Shown piece after piece: positions 28,363 through 36,815 of a stretch of 64,000 nt of DNA. The DNA lies in assembly GCF_003443535.1 (NCBI RefSeq), contig NZ_CP031946.1:1736001-1800000 (forward strand). The letters are read 5' to 3'. The DNA is from Ruegeria sp. AD91A (lineage in GTDB: Bacteria; Pseudomonadota; Alphaproteobacteria; Rhodobacterales; Rhodobacteraceae). A model generated the notes under the pieces. It worked only from the letters and a program-made list of their open reading frames with translations. It had not been told where the DNA came from and made no database searches. A program made the translations under genes and the position numbers. Every line of letters begins with the position of its first letter. Position 1 is the stretch's first letter.

Positions 28363-28484
28363 TTTGCACTGTCGAATTTGCAAGTTTGCAAAATGGCATT
28401 TTCGGCGCGGAAAATTCAATGCTGGAAAAGAGGTTTGCAAAAATTTGCAAGCTATTGTGCGATTTCCTGCAAATATTTTGCGAT
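28363..28484 (+). promoter_or_regulatory. TTTGCAA-type operator cluster upstream of prpE
   Basis: The 360-base gap between maeB and prpE contains TTTGCA (28363), TTTGCAA (28377), TTTGCAAAA (28385), TTTGCAAA (28434), TTTGCAA (28444) and the imperfect pair CCTGCAAA (28466) / TTTGCGA (28477). TTTGCAAA is palindromic and the elements come in pairs 8-11 bases apart. The ScfR-family regulator PccR of Rhodobacter sphaeroides is reported to recognise paired TTTGCAAA elements at propionyl-CoA genes. Here the spacing differs, so an ScfR-type regulator controlling prpE is a well-placed inference. Confidence 0.6.
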
Positions 28485-28569
28485 AAACTGACGCGTCGTC
28501 ATTTGACGCGCTTGCCCGAAAGTTTTCTGGGTCCTAACACAAAGACCAAGTCGTTGTGAGGAGGACGAG

Positions 28570-30459
28570 ATGGCGTATCAGGACGTTTATGACAGCTGGA
28601 AGAAGGACCCCGAGGCGTTCTGGATGAACGCCGCCAAGGGGATCGATTGGGTCAGGGAACCCAGCAAAGCGCTGTTCGACGACAATGCGCCCTTGTACGA
28701 ATGGTTCAGCGACGCACGTGTCAATACCTGCTGGAACGCCGTGGACCGCCACGTGGAAAACGGGCGCGGCGAACAAACCGCAATCATCTATGACAGCCCG
28801 ATCACCCACACCAAGCGCGAGATTTCATATGTTGAACTGCGCAACCGCGTGGCCAATCTTGCCGGTGCGCTGCGGGCAAAAGGTATCGAGAAAGGTGACC
28901 GCGTCATCATCTACATGCCGATGATCCCCGAAGCGCTTGAGGCGATGCTGGCCTGCGCACGTCTGGGCGCTGTGCATTCCGTGGTGTTTGGTGGATTTGC
29001 CAGCAACGAATTGGCGGTCCGTATCGATGACGCCAAACCCAAAGCGATCATAGCCGCGTCCTGCGGAATGGAGCCTGGGCGGGTGGTGCACTACAAGCCG
29101 CTTCTGGACGGCGCCATTGAACTTGCTGAACACAAGCCGGATTTCTGCGTCATCTTCCAGCGCGAACAAGAAGTTGCTCAGCTGATCGAAGGGCGTGACT
29201 ACAACTGGCACGGGTTCCAGTACGGCGTTGAACCGGCAGAATGTGTCCCCGTCGACGGAGACGATCCGGCGTATATCCTCTACACTTCGGGCACCACCGG
29301 GGCGCCCAAGGGAGTCGTGCGCCCAACTGCCGGGCATCTGGTGGCGCTGAACTGGAGTATGAAGAACATCTATAACGTCAATCCGGGTGATGTATTCTGG
29401 GCGGCGTCCGATGTGGGTTGGGTCGTTGGGCACTCCTACATCTGCTACGCACCCCTGATCCACGGGAACACGACGATTGTGTTCGAAGGCAAACCGGTCG
29501 GCACCCCTGATGCGGGCACCTTCTGGCGCGTAATCTCCGAGCATAGGGTCAAAAGCTTCTTCACCGCGCCCACAGCGATCCGCGCCGTCAAACGTGAAGA
29601 TCCAAAGGGCGAATTGATCGCCAAATACGATCTGTCTCATCTGCGGGCTCTGTATCTGGCAGGCGAACGCGCTGATCCTGATACCATCATATGGGCACAG
29701 GATGCGCTGAAGGTTCCGGTGATCGACCATTGGTGGCAAACCGAAACCGGTTGGGCCATTGCCGGCAATCCGCTGGGCATTGAAGAGCTTCCGATCAAGC
29801 TGGGTTCGCCTGCCAAACCGATGCCGGGCTATGACGTACAAATACTGGACGAAGGTGGTCACCCCATGAAAGCCGGCGAACTCGGGGCCATCGCTGTCAA
29901 GCTGCCGCTGCCTCCGGGCACCCTGCCGACCCTGTGGAACGCCGAGGAGCGGTTCAAGAAATCCTATCTGGAGCACTTCCCCGGGTATTATGAAACCGGC
30001 GACGCCGGAATGATCGACGAGGACGGATACCTTTACATCATGGCCCGCACCGATGATGTCATCAACGTCGCGGGTCACCGCCTGTCGACCGGCGGGATGG
30101 AAGAAGTGCTTGCCGCTCACCCGGATGTGGCCGAATGCGCGGTGATCGGTGTATCGGATCAGCTAAAGGGTCAGATGCCCGTTGGGTTCCTGTGCCTGAA
30201 TGCCGGCGCAAACCGGGATTATGCCGACGTGGTTCAGGAAGTCGTCAAAATGGTTCGGGAAAAGATCGGCCCGGTGGCGGCCTTCAAGCTGGCTGTGGTC
30301 GTCGACAGATTGCCCAAGACCCGTTCAGGTAAAATCCTGCGTGGTACGATGGTGTCGATTGCAGACGGCCAAAACTATAAAATGCCTGCAACAATCGACG
30401 ACCCTGCCATTCTTGACGAAATCAAAGAAGCCTTACAGACAATCGGTTACGCCAAGTAA
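28570..30459 (+). CDS. prpE: Propionyl-CoA synthetase
   Basis: Activates propionate with ATP and CoA through an adenylate. The 629-residue protein belongs to the acetyl-CoA synthetase family. The P-loop YTSGTTGAPKG starts at residue 238; ASDVGWVVGHSY, WWQTETGWAI and YYETGDAG are the adenylation motifs; the catalytic lysine Lys588 is in KTRSGKILRG. PrpE rather than Acs is favoured by the short N-terminus (MAYQDVYDSWKKDPEAFW) and by RPTAGH after the P-loop. GAGGAGG precedes the ATG. Propionyl-CoA then enters the methylmalonyl-CoA route, expected in roseobacters but not in this window. Confidence 0.94.
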   Translation: MAYQDVYDSWKKDPEAFWMNAAKGIDWVREPSKALFDDNAPLYEWFSDARVNTCWNAVDRHVENGRGEQTAIIYDSPITHTKREISYVELRNRVANLAGALRAKGIEKGDRVIIYMPMIPEALEAMLACARLGAVHSVVFGGFASNELAVRIDDAKPKAIIAASCGMEPGRVVHYKPLLDGAIELAEHKPDFCVIFQREQEVAQLIEGRDYNWHGFQYGVEPAECVPVDGDDPAYILYTSGTTGAPKGVVRPTAGHLVALNWSMKNIYNVNPGDVFWAASDVGWVVGHSYICYAPLIHGNTTIVFEGKPVGTPDAGTFWRVISEHRVKSFFTAPTAIRAVKREDPKGELIAKYDLSHLRALYLAGERADPDTIIWAQDALKVPVIDHWWQTETGWAIAGNPLGIEELPIKLGSPAKPMPGYDVQILDEGGHPMKAGELGAIAVKLPLPPGTLPTLWNAEERFKKSYLEHFPGYYETGDAGMIDEDGYLYIMARTDDVINVAGHRLSTGGMEEVLAAHPDVAECAVIGVSDQLKGQMPVGFLCLNAGANRDYADVVQEVVKMVREKIGPVAAFKLAVVVDRLPKTRSGKILRGTMVSIADGQNYKMPATIDDPAILDEIKEALQTIGYAK

Positions 30460-30464
30460 CCTGA

Positions 30465-30486
30465 GGGCGGCGCAAGCCGCCCTTTG
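30465..30486 (+). terminator. Terminator of prpE
   Basis: GGGCGGC / GCCGCCC stem (7 bp, 4-base loop) followed by TTTGT, 5 bases after the prpE stop codon. Confidence 0.8.
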
Positions 30487-30548
30487 TCGTGTCTTCTCTT
30501 GCAACCGGAAGCAGCCTCCCTACTGTCGCATTAAGACAGTGAGGACCC

Positions 30549-31991
30549 ATGACACAAACCGATATCTGGCGTCTCAGCGCCACTGACCTGGCCACCCTGA
30601 CAAGACGCGGGGACCTGAGTGCGACCGAGGCGGTTCAGGCCTCGATCGAGCGAATGGATGCGGTCAACCCCGACCTGAATGCAGTGGTGAAAGAACTGCG
30701 CGCCGAGGCGTTGGAACGTGCCAAGGCCTTGGACCATGCGCGGGCGAACCGCCAACCGACGGGGCCGCTGCATGGCGTGCCGGTCACGATCAAGGTGAAT
30801 GTTGACCAAAAAGGCCATGCCACAACCAACGGTGTTGTTGCTCTGAAAGATGTATTGGCACCGGATGACGCCCCGGTTGTGAGCAATCTGCAAAAGGCCG
30901 GGGCAATTGTTATCGGGCGGACCAACACGCCCGAGTTCTCGTTCCGCGCCGACACGGACAACCCGCTTTATGGGCGTACGCACAACCCCTGGGGGCGGCA
31001 TATCTCTCCCGGCGGCTCTTCCGGCGGGGCTGGCGTCGCGGTCATGGCCGGAATCGGCGCGTTGGCCCACGGCAACGATATCGGCGGCAGCCTGCGCTTT
31101 CCCGCAGCAGCCAACGGAGCCGTGACAGTGAAACCCGGGCTGGGGCGTGTCCCGGCGTGGAACCCAAGCCAGAAAGCCGAACGCGGCTTGCTGGCGCAAT
31201 CGATGTCCGTTCAGGGCCTGTTAACCCGGTCGGCTGCCGACCTGCATCTGTCCATGCCCAGCCTGATCGCCGCAGACGCGCGTGACCCGTTTCACGTGCC
31301 AATGCCCTGGCGTGGTCCTGACCTCGACGCACCAGTCAAAGTGGCCTTTACAAAAAACACATTCGGCTATGACTTGCACCCCGAGGTCGAGAAAGCGCTC
31401 GACACGGCACGAGAGGCGCTGGTTGATGCGGGCTATGTTGTGGAAGAGGTTGACCCGCCTGATGTTTTTGAATGTGGTCGGATCGGTTATCGTACGCTGA
31501 TGGGCGAAGTGCTGACGCTCATGAAATCAGATATCGAAGCCGCTGGTTCCAAAACCATTCAGAATATCTTTGAGGTCTATTTCCAGGAATTCCCGCCAAT
31601 TGTCGAAACCGAGATGATCCAGATGCTGGCCAAACGAAGCCACTACGCGCGCAATTGGTCCCTGTTTCTGCAGGATTTCCCTTTGGTATTGTCGCCTTTC
31701 CTGCCACAACCGTTCTTCAAACCCGACCGGGACACCGAAGGCGCTGAAGGTGTGCACGAGGTTCTGGGGTGCGCCGTATATTCTTATGCGATGAACTTTT
31801 TAGGCCTGCCTGCGGCATGTGTCCCGGCCCGGCTGGCTGAATTGCCGAAGGGTCCTCAGCCGATCAATGTTCAGATTGCCGCTCAGCGCTGGCGCGAAGA
31901 TCTGGCGGTGGATGCGGCCGCGGCCATCGAAGCACGCGTGGGGCAAATGTGCCTGCCGTTATGGGAAAAGACAGAGTTGCAGGGTGGCTGA
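30549..31991 (+). CDS. Amidase (amidase-signature family)
   Basis: Hydrolyses amide bonds with a Ser-cisSer-Lys triad. The 480-residue protein shows Lys82 in VTIKVNVDQKG, Ser157 in SPGGSSGGAG and the nucleophile Ser181 in DIGGSLRFPA, with family-typical length. It is not GatA: no gatB/gatC are nearby and the C-terminal half differs. The ATG has GAGG upstream. The gene stands alone between prpE and the convergent NAD kinase. Substrate is unknown; the family includes aryl-amide, indole-acetamide and malonamide hydrolases. Confidence 0.92.
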   Translation: MTQTDIWRLSATDLATLTRRGDLSATEAVQASIERMDAVNPDLNAVVKELRAEALERAKALDHARANRQPTGPLHGVPVTIKVNVDQKGHATTNGVVALKDVLAPDDAPVVSNLQKAGAIVIGRTNTPEFSFRADTDNPLYGRTHNPWGRHISPGGSSGGAGVAVMAGIGALAHGNDIGGSLRFPAAANGAVTVKPGLGRVPAWNPSQKAERGLLAQSMSVQGLLTRSAADLHLSMPSLIAADARDPFHVPMPWRGPDLDAPVKVAFTKNTFGYDLHPEVEKALDTAREALVDAGYVVEEVDPPDVFECGRIGYRTLMGEVLTLMKSDIEAAGSKTIQNIFEVYFQEFPPIVETEMIQMLAKRSHYARNWSLFLQDFPLVLSPFLPQPFFKPDRDTEGAEGVHEVLGCAVYSYAMNFLGLPAACVPARLAELPKGPQPINVQIAAQRWREDLAVDAAAAIEARVGQMCLPLWEKTELQGG

Positions 31992-32022
31992 AAAAATAGA
32001 CCCCGGGACATTGTACCCGGGG
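31991..32022 (-). terminator. Terminator between amidase and NAD kinase
   Basis: CCCCGGG / CCCGGGG stem (7 bp, 8-base loop). Read on the minus strand it is followed by TCTATTTTTT, so it ends minus-strand transcripts from the NAD kinase gene about 215 bases beyond its stop. It also lies just after the amidase stop and may act as a weak plus-strand terminator. Confidence 0.7.
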
Positions 32023-32238
32023 CCCGACTGCTAAAATAAGCCCGGATTTCTGATGACGAGCGTAGCACCACCCACCCTCGCCAGCGCAAAATCTGCGCAA
32101 TCATTCGAAAACGCCTTTCAGGTGGCCACTCACTCCCACCTTGGCGTGTTCTCCGAGCAAGTTCACACTATCCAATTGTGAGCGAATCCCCTGTGAACTG
32201 CTTCACACAGGCTCAAAAAAGCTCGCAGAAACGTAAAT

Positions 32239-33000
32239 TTAAGTGAATTGCTCGGATATCAGCCGCTCCTCCAACCCGTGTCCCGGATCGAAAAGAATGC
32301 GATGTGAGATCGCTGGCTCGGATCGGATCTCGACCCAATCAACGTCTGGGAAGGCTATGGAATCAGCCGCAACGATAACAGGTCGCTTGTCCGCATCCAG
32401 CACATCAAACCGCACCTTTGCGATTTTAGGCAGCAAGGCACCACGCCATCGGCGGGGGCGAAATGCGGCGATTGGTGTCAACGCGAGAACGTCCGAGCCG
32501 ATCGGCAGAATAGGCCCGTGCGCCGAGTAATTATATGCCGTTGACCCCGCCGCAGTAGACAGCAGAGCTCCATCGCAGACAAGTTCATCCATGCGCTCGC
32601 GGCCATCAACACTGATCTTCAAACGAGCAGCCTGTGGCCCAGCGCGCAACAGCGATACTTCGTTGATCGCCAGCGCCTCGTGTAATTTTCCGGACTGATC
32701 CATCGCCCGCATTGCTAATGGATTAATCACCTCTTCTTCGGCTTCCTCCAGCCGTGCCATCAGGTCGTCTTCGTGGTACTCGTTCATCAGGAACCCGATC
32801 GTGCCGCGGTTCATACCATAAACCGGTGTATCGAGATGCTGCATGTTGTGCAGGGTGTGTAACATGAAGCCATCCCCTCCAAGAGCAACCACAACATCTG
32901 CGTCGCGAGGAGCGGCATTGCCGTGTTTGGCCACCAGAGTGTCACGGGCTGTTTGCGCCACTTTGACCTCACTGGCAAGAAAGGCGATTCTTTTTTTCAT
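32239..33000 (-). CDS. nadK: NAD kinase
   Basis: Phosphorylates NAD to NADP with ATP or polyphosphate. The 253-residue protein has ADVVVALGGDGFMLHT (GGDG at 41-44), GMNRGTIGFLMNEY, LHEALAINEVSLLR (NE/D motif), STAAGSTAYNYSAHGPI and ALTPI, in the usual order. The ATG at 33000 is chosen since MKKRIAFLAS begins the Rossmann-like domain. Divergent from glyA across 168 bases. The assignment is secure. Confidence 0.96.
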   Translation of the reverse strand: MKKRIAFLASEVKVAQTARDTLVAKHGNAAPRDADVVVALGGDGFMLHTLHNMQHLDTPVYGMNRGTIGFLMNEYHEDDLMARLEEAEEEVINPLAMRAMDQSGKLHEALAINEVSLLRAGPQAARLKISVDGRERMDELVCDGALLSTAAGSTAYNYSAHGPILPIGSDVLALTPIAAFRPRRWRGALLPKIAKVRFDVLDADKRPVIVAADSIAFPDVDWVEIRSEPAISHRILFDPGHGLEERLISEQFT

Positions 33001-33168
33001 GTTTTCCGGTTTCCGGTGCTGCACATTTGGTTCCGAAACAAACATACCTTTCCCCGATAGGCCAGTCTTGACGCCGTAGCGGGCCAAATCGTCGCTTTAA
33101 GCCTTTTGCAAATGTGGCGTTTCCGATAGGAAATCCGCAAGAATTTTACCCAGCCATGTGGAGCGCCC

Positions 33169-34464
33169 ATGAACGCCAATCTTCGTGACACCGGATTTTT
33201 TACCCAGTCCCTTGCTGATCGTGATCCTGAGCTTTTTGGCTCGATCACGTCGGAACTGGGTCGTCAGCGCGACGAGATCGAGCTGATCGCGTCCGAGAAC
33301 ATCGTCTCTGCCGCCGTGATGGAGGCGCAGGGCTCGGTGATGACCAACAAATATGCCGAAGGCTATCCCGGGCGCCGCTACTATGGCGGCTGCCAGTTTG
33401 TTGATATTGCCGAAAACCTGGCCATCGACCGCGCCAAACAGCTGTTCGGATGCGAGTTTGCCAATGTGCAGCCCAATTCCGGCTCTCAGGCCAACCAGGG
33501 CGTGTTTCAGGCCCTGATCAAGCCGGGCGACACCATTCTGGGCATGAGCCTGGATGCCGGTGGCCACCTGACCCACGGCGCGCGGCCGAACCAGTCGGGC
33601 AAGTGGTTCAACGCGGTGCAATACGGCGTGCGCCAGCAGGACAACATGCTGGATTACGATCAGGTCGAGGCGCTGGCGAAAGAGCACCAGCCCAAGCTGA
33701 TCATCGCGGGTGGCTCGGCGATCCCACGCCAGATCGACTTTGCCCGCATGCGTCAGATCGCCGATATGGTCGGCGCTTATCTGCACGTGGACATGGCGCA
33801 TTTTGCCGGTCTGGTGGCAGCGGGCGAACACCCCAGCCCCTTCCCCCATGCGCATGTGGCCACGACCACGACGCACAAGACCCTGCGTGGCCCGCGTGGC
33901 GGCATGATCCTGACCAATGATGAAGATATCGCCAAGAAAGTGAATTCAGCGATTTTCCCTGGCATTCAGGGCGGCCCGCTGATGCATGTGATCGCAGCCA
34001 AGGCCGTGGCCTTTGGCGAGGCCCTGCGGCCTGAGTTCAAGAACTATGTCAAGCAGGTGATCACCAACGCGCAGGCGCTGTCGGATCAGCTGATCAAGGG
34101 TGGGCTGGACACGGTGACCCACGGGACCGACACCCATGTGGTGCTGGTCGACCTGCGCCCCAAAGGGGTGAAAGGCAACGCCACCGAGAAGGCTCTGGGC
34201 CGGGCGCATATCACCTGCAACAAGAACGGCGTGCCGTTTGATCCCGAAAAGCCGACCATCACATCGGGCATCCGTCTGGGCAGCCCGGCAGGCACCACCC
34301 GCGGCTTCGGCGAGGTCGAATTCCGCCAGATCGCCGACTGGATCATCGAAGTGGTCGACGGCCTGGCCGCCAATGGCGAAGACGGCAACAGCGCTGTCGA
34401 AGCCAAGGTCAAGGCCGAAGTCGCAGACCTCTGCGCCAAATTCCCGATCTATCCGAACTTGTAA
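33169..34464 (+). CDS. glyA: Serine hydroxymethyltransferase
   Basis: PLP enzyme converting serine plus tetrahydrofolate to glycine plus methylene-THF. The 431-residue protein has [38 protein letters not shown] and [14 protein letters not shown] with the PLP lysine Lys237. Length and motif order are standard. GGAG lies 7 bases before the ATG. Base composition is more GC-rich and more biased than that of most neighbours, as expected for a highly expressed gene. Confidence 0.98.
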   Translation: MNANLRDTGFFTQSLADRDPELFGSITSELGRQRDEIELIASENIVSAAVMEAQGSVMTNKYAEGYPGRRYYGGCQFVDIAENLAIDRAKQLFGCEFANVQPNSGSQANQGVFQALIKPGDTILGMSLDAGGHLTHGARPNQSGKWFNAVQYGVRQQDNMLDYDQVEALAKEHQPKLIIAGGSAIPRQIDFARMRQIADMVGAYLHVDMAHFAGLVAAGEHPSPFPHAHVATTTTHKTLRGPRGGMILTNDEDIAKKVNSAIFPGIQGGPLMHVIAAKAVAFGEALRPEFKNYVKQVITNAQALSDQLIKGGLDTVTHGTDTHVVLVDLRPKGVKGNATEKALGRAHITCNKNGVPFDPEKPTITSGIRLGSPAGTTRGFGEVEFRQIADWIIEVVDGLAANGEDGNSAVEAKVKAEVADLCAKFPIYPNL

Positions 34465-34485
34465 TCGGCCCATCTTCTAACAAAA

Positions 34486-34517
34486 AACGGCGTCCCGGCG
34501 GCGCCGTTCTTTTTTTC
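34486..34517 (+). terminator. Terminator of glyA
   Basis: AACGGCG / CGCCGTT stem with a 9-base loop followed by C and eight Ts, 22 bases after the glyA stop. Confidence 0.9.
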
Positions 34518-34570
34518 AGACCACTTGCCCATATGACTGAATGCTGGCGTCAGAGATACCGTTGGGCCAA

Positions 34571-34590
34571 GCGCCGTGGTTACACGGCGC
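34571..34590 (-). terminator. Hairpin after the pspA-yiaAB operon
   Basis: A perfect 8-bp stem (GCGCCGTG / CACGGCGC) with a 4-base loop, 8 bases downstream of the YiaAB-like stop on the minus strand. The following sequence, TTGGCC, is a poor U-tract, so it is a probable but not strong terminator. Confidence 0.6.
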
Positions 34591-34598
34591 GGCTTTGA

Positions 34599-34883
34599 TC
34601 AACCGTCAGATGACGGCTCATTAAGTACATCCTCCAACAATTTTTCATTTCGCGCCTCTTCAATCCGATTGATGCGATCCTCGGCCGAGCGCGCGTCGAA
34701 GCGATATTTGACCACGTTTATCAGGCTAAGCGTCAGCAGAACGATACCCATGCCCCAATAGCCCTTGGTAGCCAGCGGAACATCGGTCGACAGGTACAGT
34801 GAAATAGTCAGCAAAGCGTAGGCAACAGCAACGCCTGCGCCGTTCAACATGAGAATAAGGGCATTTTCGTTTCGATTGGTCAT
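34599..34883 (-). CDS. YiaA/YiaB-type two-helix membrane protein
   Basis: A 94-residue inner-membrane protein with two hydrophobic helices, about residues 10-31 and 40-60. The second is KGYWGMGIVLLTLSLINVVKY, followed directly by RFDARSAEDR. A Lys-Gly-Tyr start to helix 2 and Arg/Asp after it is the pattern of the YiaAB domain. The acidic C-terminal helix (about 63-94) is cytoplasmic. It lies 43 bases downstream of pspA on the same strand, so it is probably a membrane partner or co-regulated envelope protein of the PspA system. Confidence 0.75.
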   Translation of the reverse strand: MTNRNENALILMLNGAGVAVAYALLTISLYLSTDVPLATKGYWGMGIVLLTLSLINVVKYRFDARSAEDRINRIEEARNEKLLEDVLNEPSSDG

Positions 34884-34926
34884 TGGAAGTCTCCTGTTGT
34901 CAAAGCATGTTGATATTGGTCGATTT

Positions 34927-35610
34927 TCAATTGTCTGTTTGCGCCTTGAGGCGCTTCAGAACATCTGATGCGGTTGCCCGCGTTTTGGGGCCATATCCGG
35001 CTTCTTCCATTCGGGCAGCAAGGTTTGAGTGGTCCATCCCGGCGTCAATCTCTCGCAAGATTTCGGATTGCTCGAACGGGTCATCCTGTTTCATCACGCG
35101 AGCAATCAGCGCCTCAGCTTCGTCTATCGGGCTGTCGCCACCCAGATGTCGGTTCAGCAACTTTTGCAGCCCTTGCTCTCGTTTTACGGCGCGTGCAGAG
35201 ATTGCACCTTGCTTGAGATCCAGAATGCGGCGGCTCGCCGCCTGAACTGAATGGCGCAATTGCAGGATGCGCGCTTCGAGCCGGCCCTCGGTCTGTTTGC
35301 GCAGCGCCAATTCGTTTTCCAGATCTGCAACCGCCTGCGCCGCGGTTTGGGCAAGATCCTGTCGATCGTCCTCCAACGCCTGACGCGCCCGCGCCATCAG
35401 GTCGTCAATACGGGCTTGCAGGGTCTCGACCTGTCGGATTTCACTACGCTGCTTCTGAATCAGGCTGGCCAGCGTCAGCTTTGCCGCCTTGAGGTTCTGT
35501 TCTGCTTCGCGGATTTTCTGATCAATCAGTTCAATAGAAAAACTGTCCCTCAAGCGGTTTTCGGCCCTGGCGTTTGCACCATCAATCAAAGTCTTCAGGG
35601 TACTGAACAT
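34927..35610 (-). CDS. pspA: PspA/IM30-family phage-shock protein
   Basis: Peripheral membrane protein that assembles on stressed inner membranes. The 227-residue protein begins MFSTLKTLIDGANARAENRL, a shortened amphipathic-helix start, then IDQKIREAEQNLKAAK and a long coiled coil (about 30-150) rich in Ala, Gln, Glu and Arg. This is the ESCRT-III-like layout. The C-terminal 70 residues (DDPFEQSEILREIDAGM and on) are unusual and recall a helical adaptor. The ATG at 35610 has GGAGG 5 bases upstream; the longer frame to 35691 crosses the operators. Three TGAAC-N3-GTTCA palindromes lie just upstream and a TetR gene precedes them. Confidence 0.85.
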   Translation of the reverse strand: MFSTLKTLIDGANARAENRLRDSFSIELIDQKIREAEQNLKAAKLTLASLIQKQRSEIRQVETLQARIDDLMARARQALEDDRQDLAQTAAQAVADLENELALRKQTEGRLEARILQLRHSVQAASRRILDLKQGAISARAVKREQGLQKLLNRHLGGDSPIDEAEALIARVMKQDDPFEQSEILREIDAGMDHSNLAARMEEAGYGPKTRATASDVLKRLKAQTDN

Positions 35611-35626
35611 GTGTTCCTCCATTTCA

Positions 35627-35697
35627 TGAACATCGTTCACAACACGGAGATAACAACCCAATGAACGCCGTTCAAGTATTTTTATGAACATCGTTCA
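35627..35697. promoter_or_regulatory. Three TetR-type operators in front of pspA
   Basis: Perfect palindromes TGAACATCGTTCA (35627-35639), TGAACGCCGTTCA (35662-35674) and TGAACATCGTTCA (35685-35697), all fitting TGAAC-N3-GTTCA, in the 90 bases between the tetR stop and the pspA start. Centres are 35 and 23 bases apart. A partial copy (TGAACATGTGTTC) overlaps the pspA start codon. A fourth copy lies before tetR. The size and symmetry match TetR-family operators. Confidence 0.8.
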
Positions 35698-35702
35698 GGA
35701 AA

Positions 35703-36293
35703 CTATTTGTTTCCAATACGTGAAAGAACCTGCGCGATCATGCGTTCGATCTGTTCTGGCGGCACACCTGAAATGCGGTTTTCAAGCCCAAGGGTGACGA
35801 TCCCGTGAACCGACGAGAACAGCGCGCGCGTCATCAGATCCATCTCAACCCGATCCAGTTCGGGAAACAGTTCGCTGACCGGCTCAGCAATGAAGGAAAA
35901 CAACTCTTTCAACGCGTTGCGATACCAGTCGGGGACAGGGCCATCATCGGACATCTGCAAGTCGAACAAGGCCCGCCACAGGTTCGCGTTTTCATCGGCG
36001 AAATACAGATAAGCCGTGCTCATGACAATCAACCGCTGCACCGGAGGTTCACTGCCGTCAAAAGACGTACCGACTGCCTGCCCCAGACGTTTGAACGTAC
36101 GCCCGTTCACGGCCATGACAATTGCGTTGAGATCCTCGAATACGTTGTAAATCGCGCCCAGCGCACATCCGGCATCTTTGGCCAGATCCCGTGCCCGAAG
36201 GTCGCTCAGGCCATTCTGGTCAATGCGGGTTTCTGCCGCCTCGACCAGCTTTTCGCGGAGCAGTTCACGCCGGATCTGTGCTTTCGTTGACAT
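35703..36293 (-). CDS. TetR family transcriptional regulator of the pspA module
   Basis: A 196-residue repressor with an N-terminal HTH ([20 protein letters not shown] then [20 protein letters not shown], about residues 15-55), of the subgroup with a Trp-His-Gly-like C-terminal ligand domain ([10 protein letters not shown] near 106). TGAACCACGTTCA lies 15 bases upstream of its start and three like sites lie between its stop and pspA. So it probably represses itself and pspA-yiaAB. The ligand is unknown; a membrane-active compound or lipid would make sense. Confidence 0.9.
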   Translation of the reverse strand: MSTKAQIRRELLREKLVEAAETRIDQNGLSDLRARDLAKDAGCALGAIYNVFEDLNAIVMAVNGRTFKRLGQAVGTSFDGSEPPVQRLIVMSTAYLYFADENANLWRALFDLQMSDDGPVPDWYRNALKELFSFIAEPVSELFPELDRVEMDLMTRALFSSVHGIVTLGLENRISGVPPEQIERMIAQVLSRIGNK

Positions 36294-36307
36294 CGCGCCC
36301 TCGGGAT

Positions 36308-36320
36308 TGAACCACGTTCA
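36308..36320. promoter_or_regulatory. Fourth TGAAC-N3-GTTCA operator, in front of tetR
   Basis: TGAACCACGTTCA, same arms as the three sites before pspA, centred about 21 bases upstream of the TetR start codon. The position fits autorepression. Confidence 0.75.
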
Positions 36321-36349
36321 GAACTCAGCGCATAGTCCAGAATGCAAGG

Positions 36350-36724
36350 TCAGATCAAGCCGCGCCACCCCAGAAAGACCAGCAGCAGTGTCGCCAATGC
36401 CAGCATGTTGAAAGCCAGCCCTCCCAACAGGCCGAGGAACCAGCCCCATCTGCGGTCGGCAAGGTTGATGGACCCCAGATGATCCTGAACCACATCGGAC
36501 GCCTTGATCAGCTTGGGATTATCCAGAACCAGCCTCAGCTTGGGATGAGATGCCATCGCCTCGGCCCGGGCCAGAAACAGCGCCTGCTTGTAGACGCGGC
36601 GCGGCAGTCGGCGTTTGGCCTTGCGGATCGACGCCTCGAGCGTCCTGTCGCGCACTCCAATTTTTGCGCGCAGCAAAACAACCGTCTCGGCGATCCGGGT
36701 TTGAATGTCTGGGTCCTGCGACAT
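36350..36724 (-). CDS. Small membrane-anchored protein of unknown function
   Basis: A 124-residue protein with a soluble, basic N-terminal part (RTLEASIRKAKRRLPRRVY, about 27-45) and one strong transmembrane segment at about 92-118 (WFLGLLGGLAFNMLALATLL). AGGAGG precedes the ATG at 36724; the longer frame to 36955 is antisense to the esterase. It lies upstream of tetR on the same strand, but operator 4 stands between them, so it is probably a separate unit. It resembles no family I can name. Confidence 0.75.
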   Translation of the reverse strand: MSQDPDIQTRIAETVVLLRAKIGVRDRTLEASIRKAKRRLPRRVYKQALFLARAEAMASHPKLRLVLDNPKLIKASDVVQDHLGSINLADRRWGWFLGLLGGLAFNMLALATLLLVFLGWRGLI

Positions 36725-36815
36725 ATGTTGCCTCCTGCGGGGGCAATCTAACGGCAGCTTCAAAGACCTACAATGGGGCTGGTCGTTTCCAGCGGTGACT
36801 TGTATCACGCGAAAC

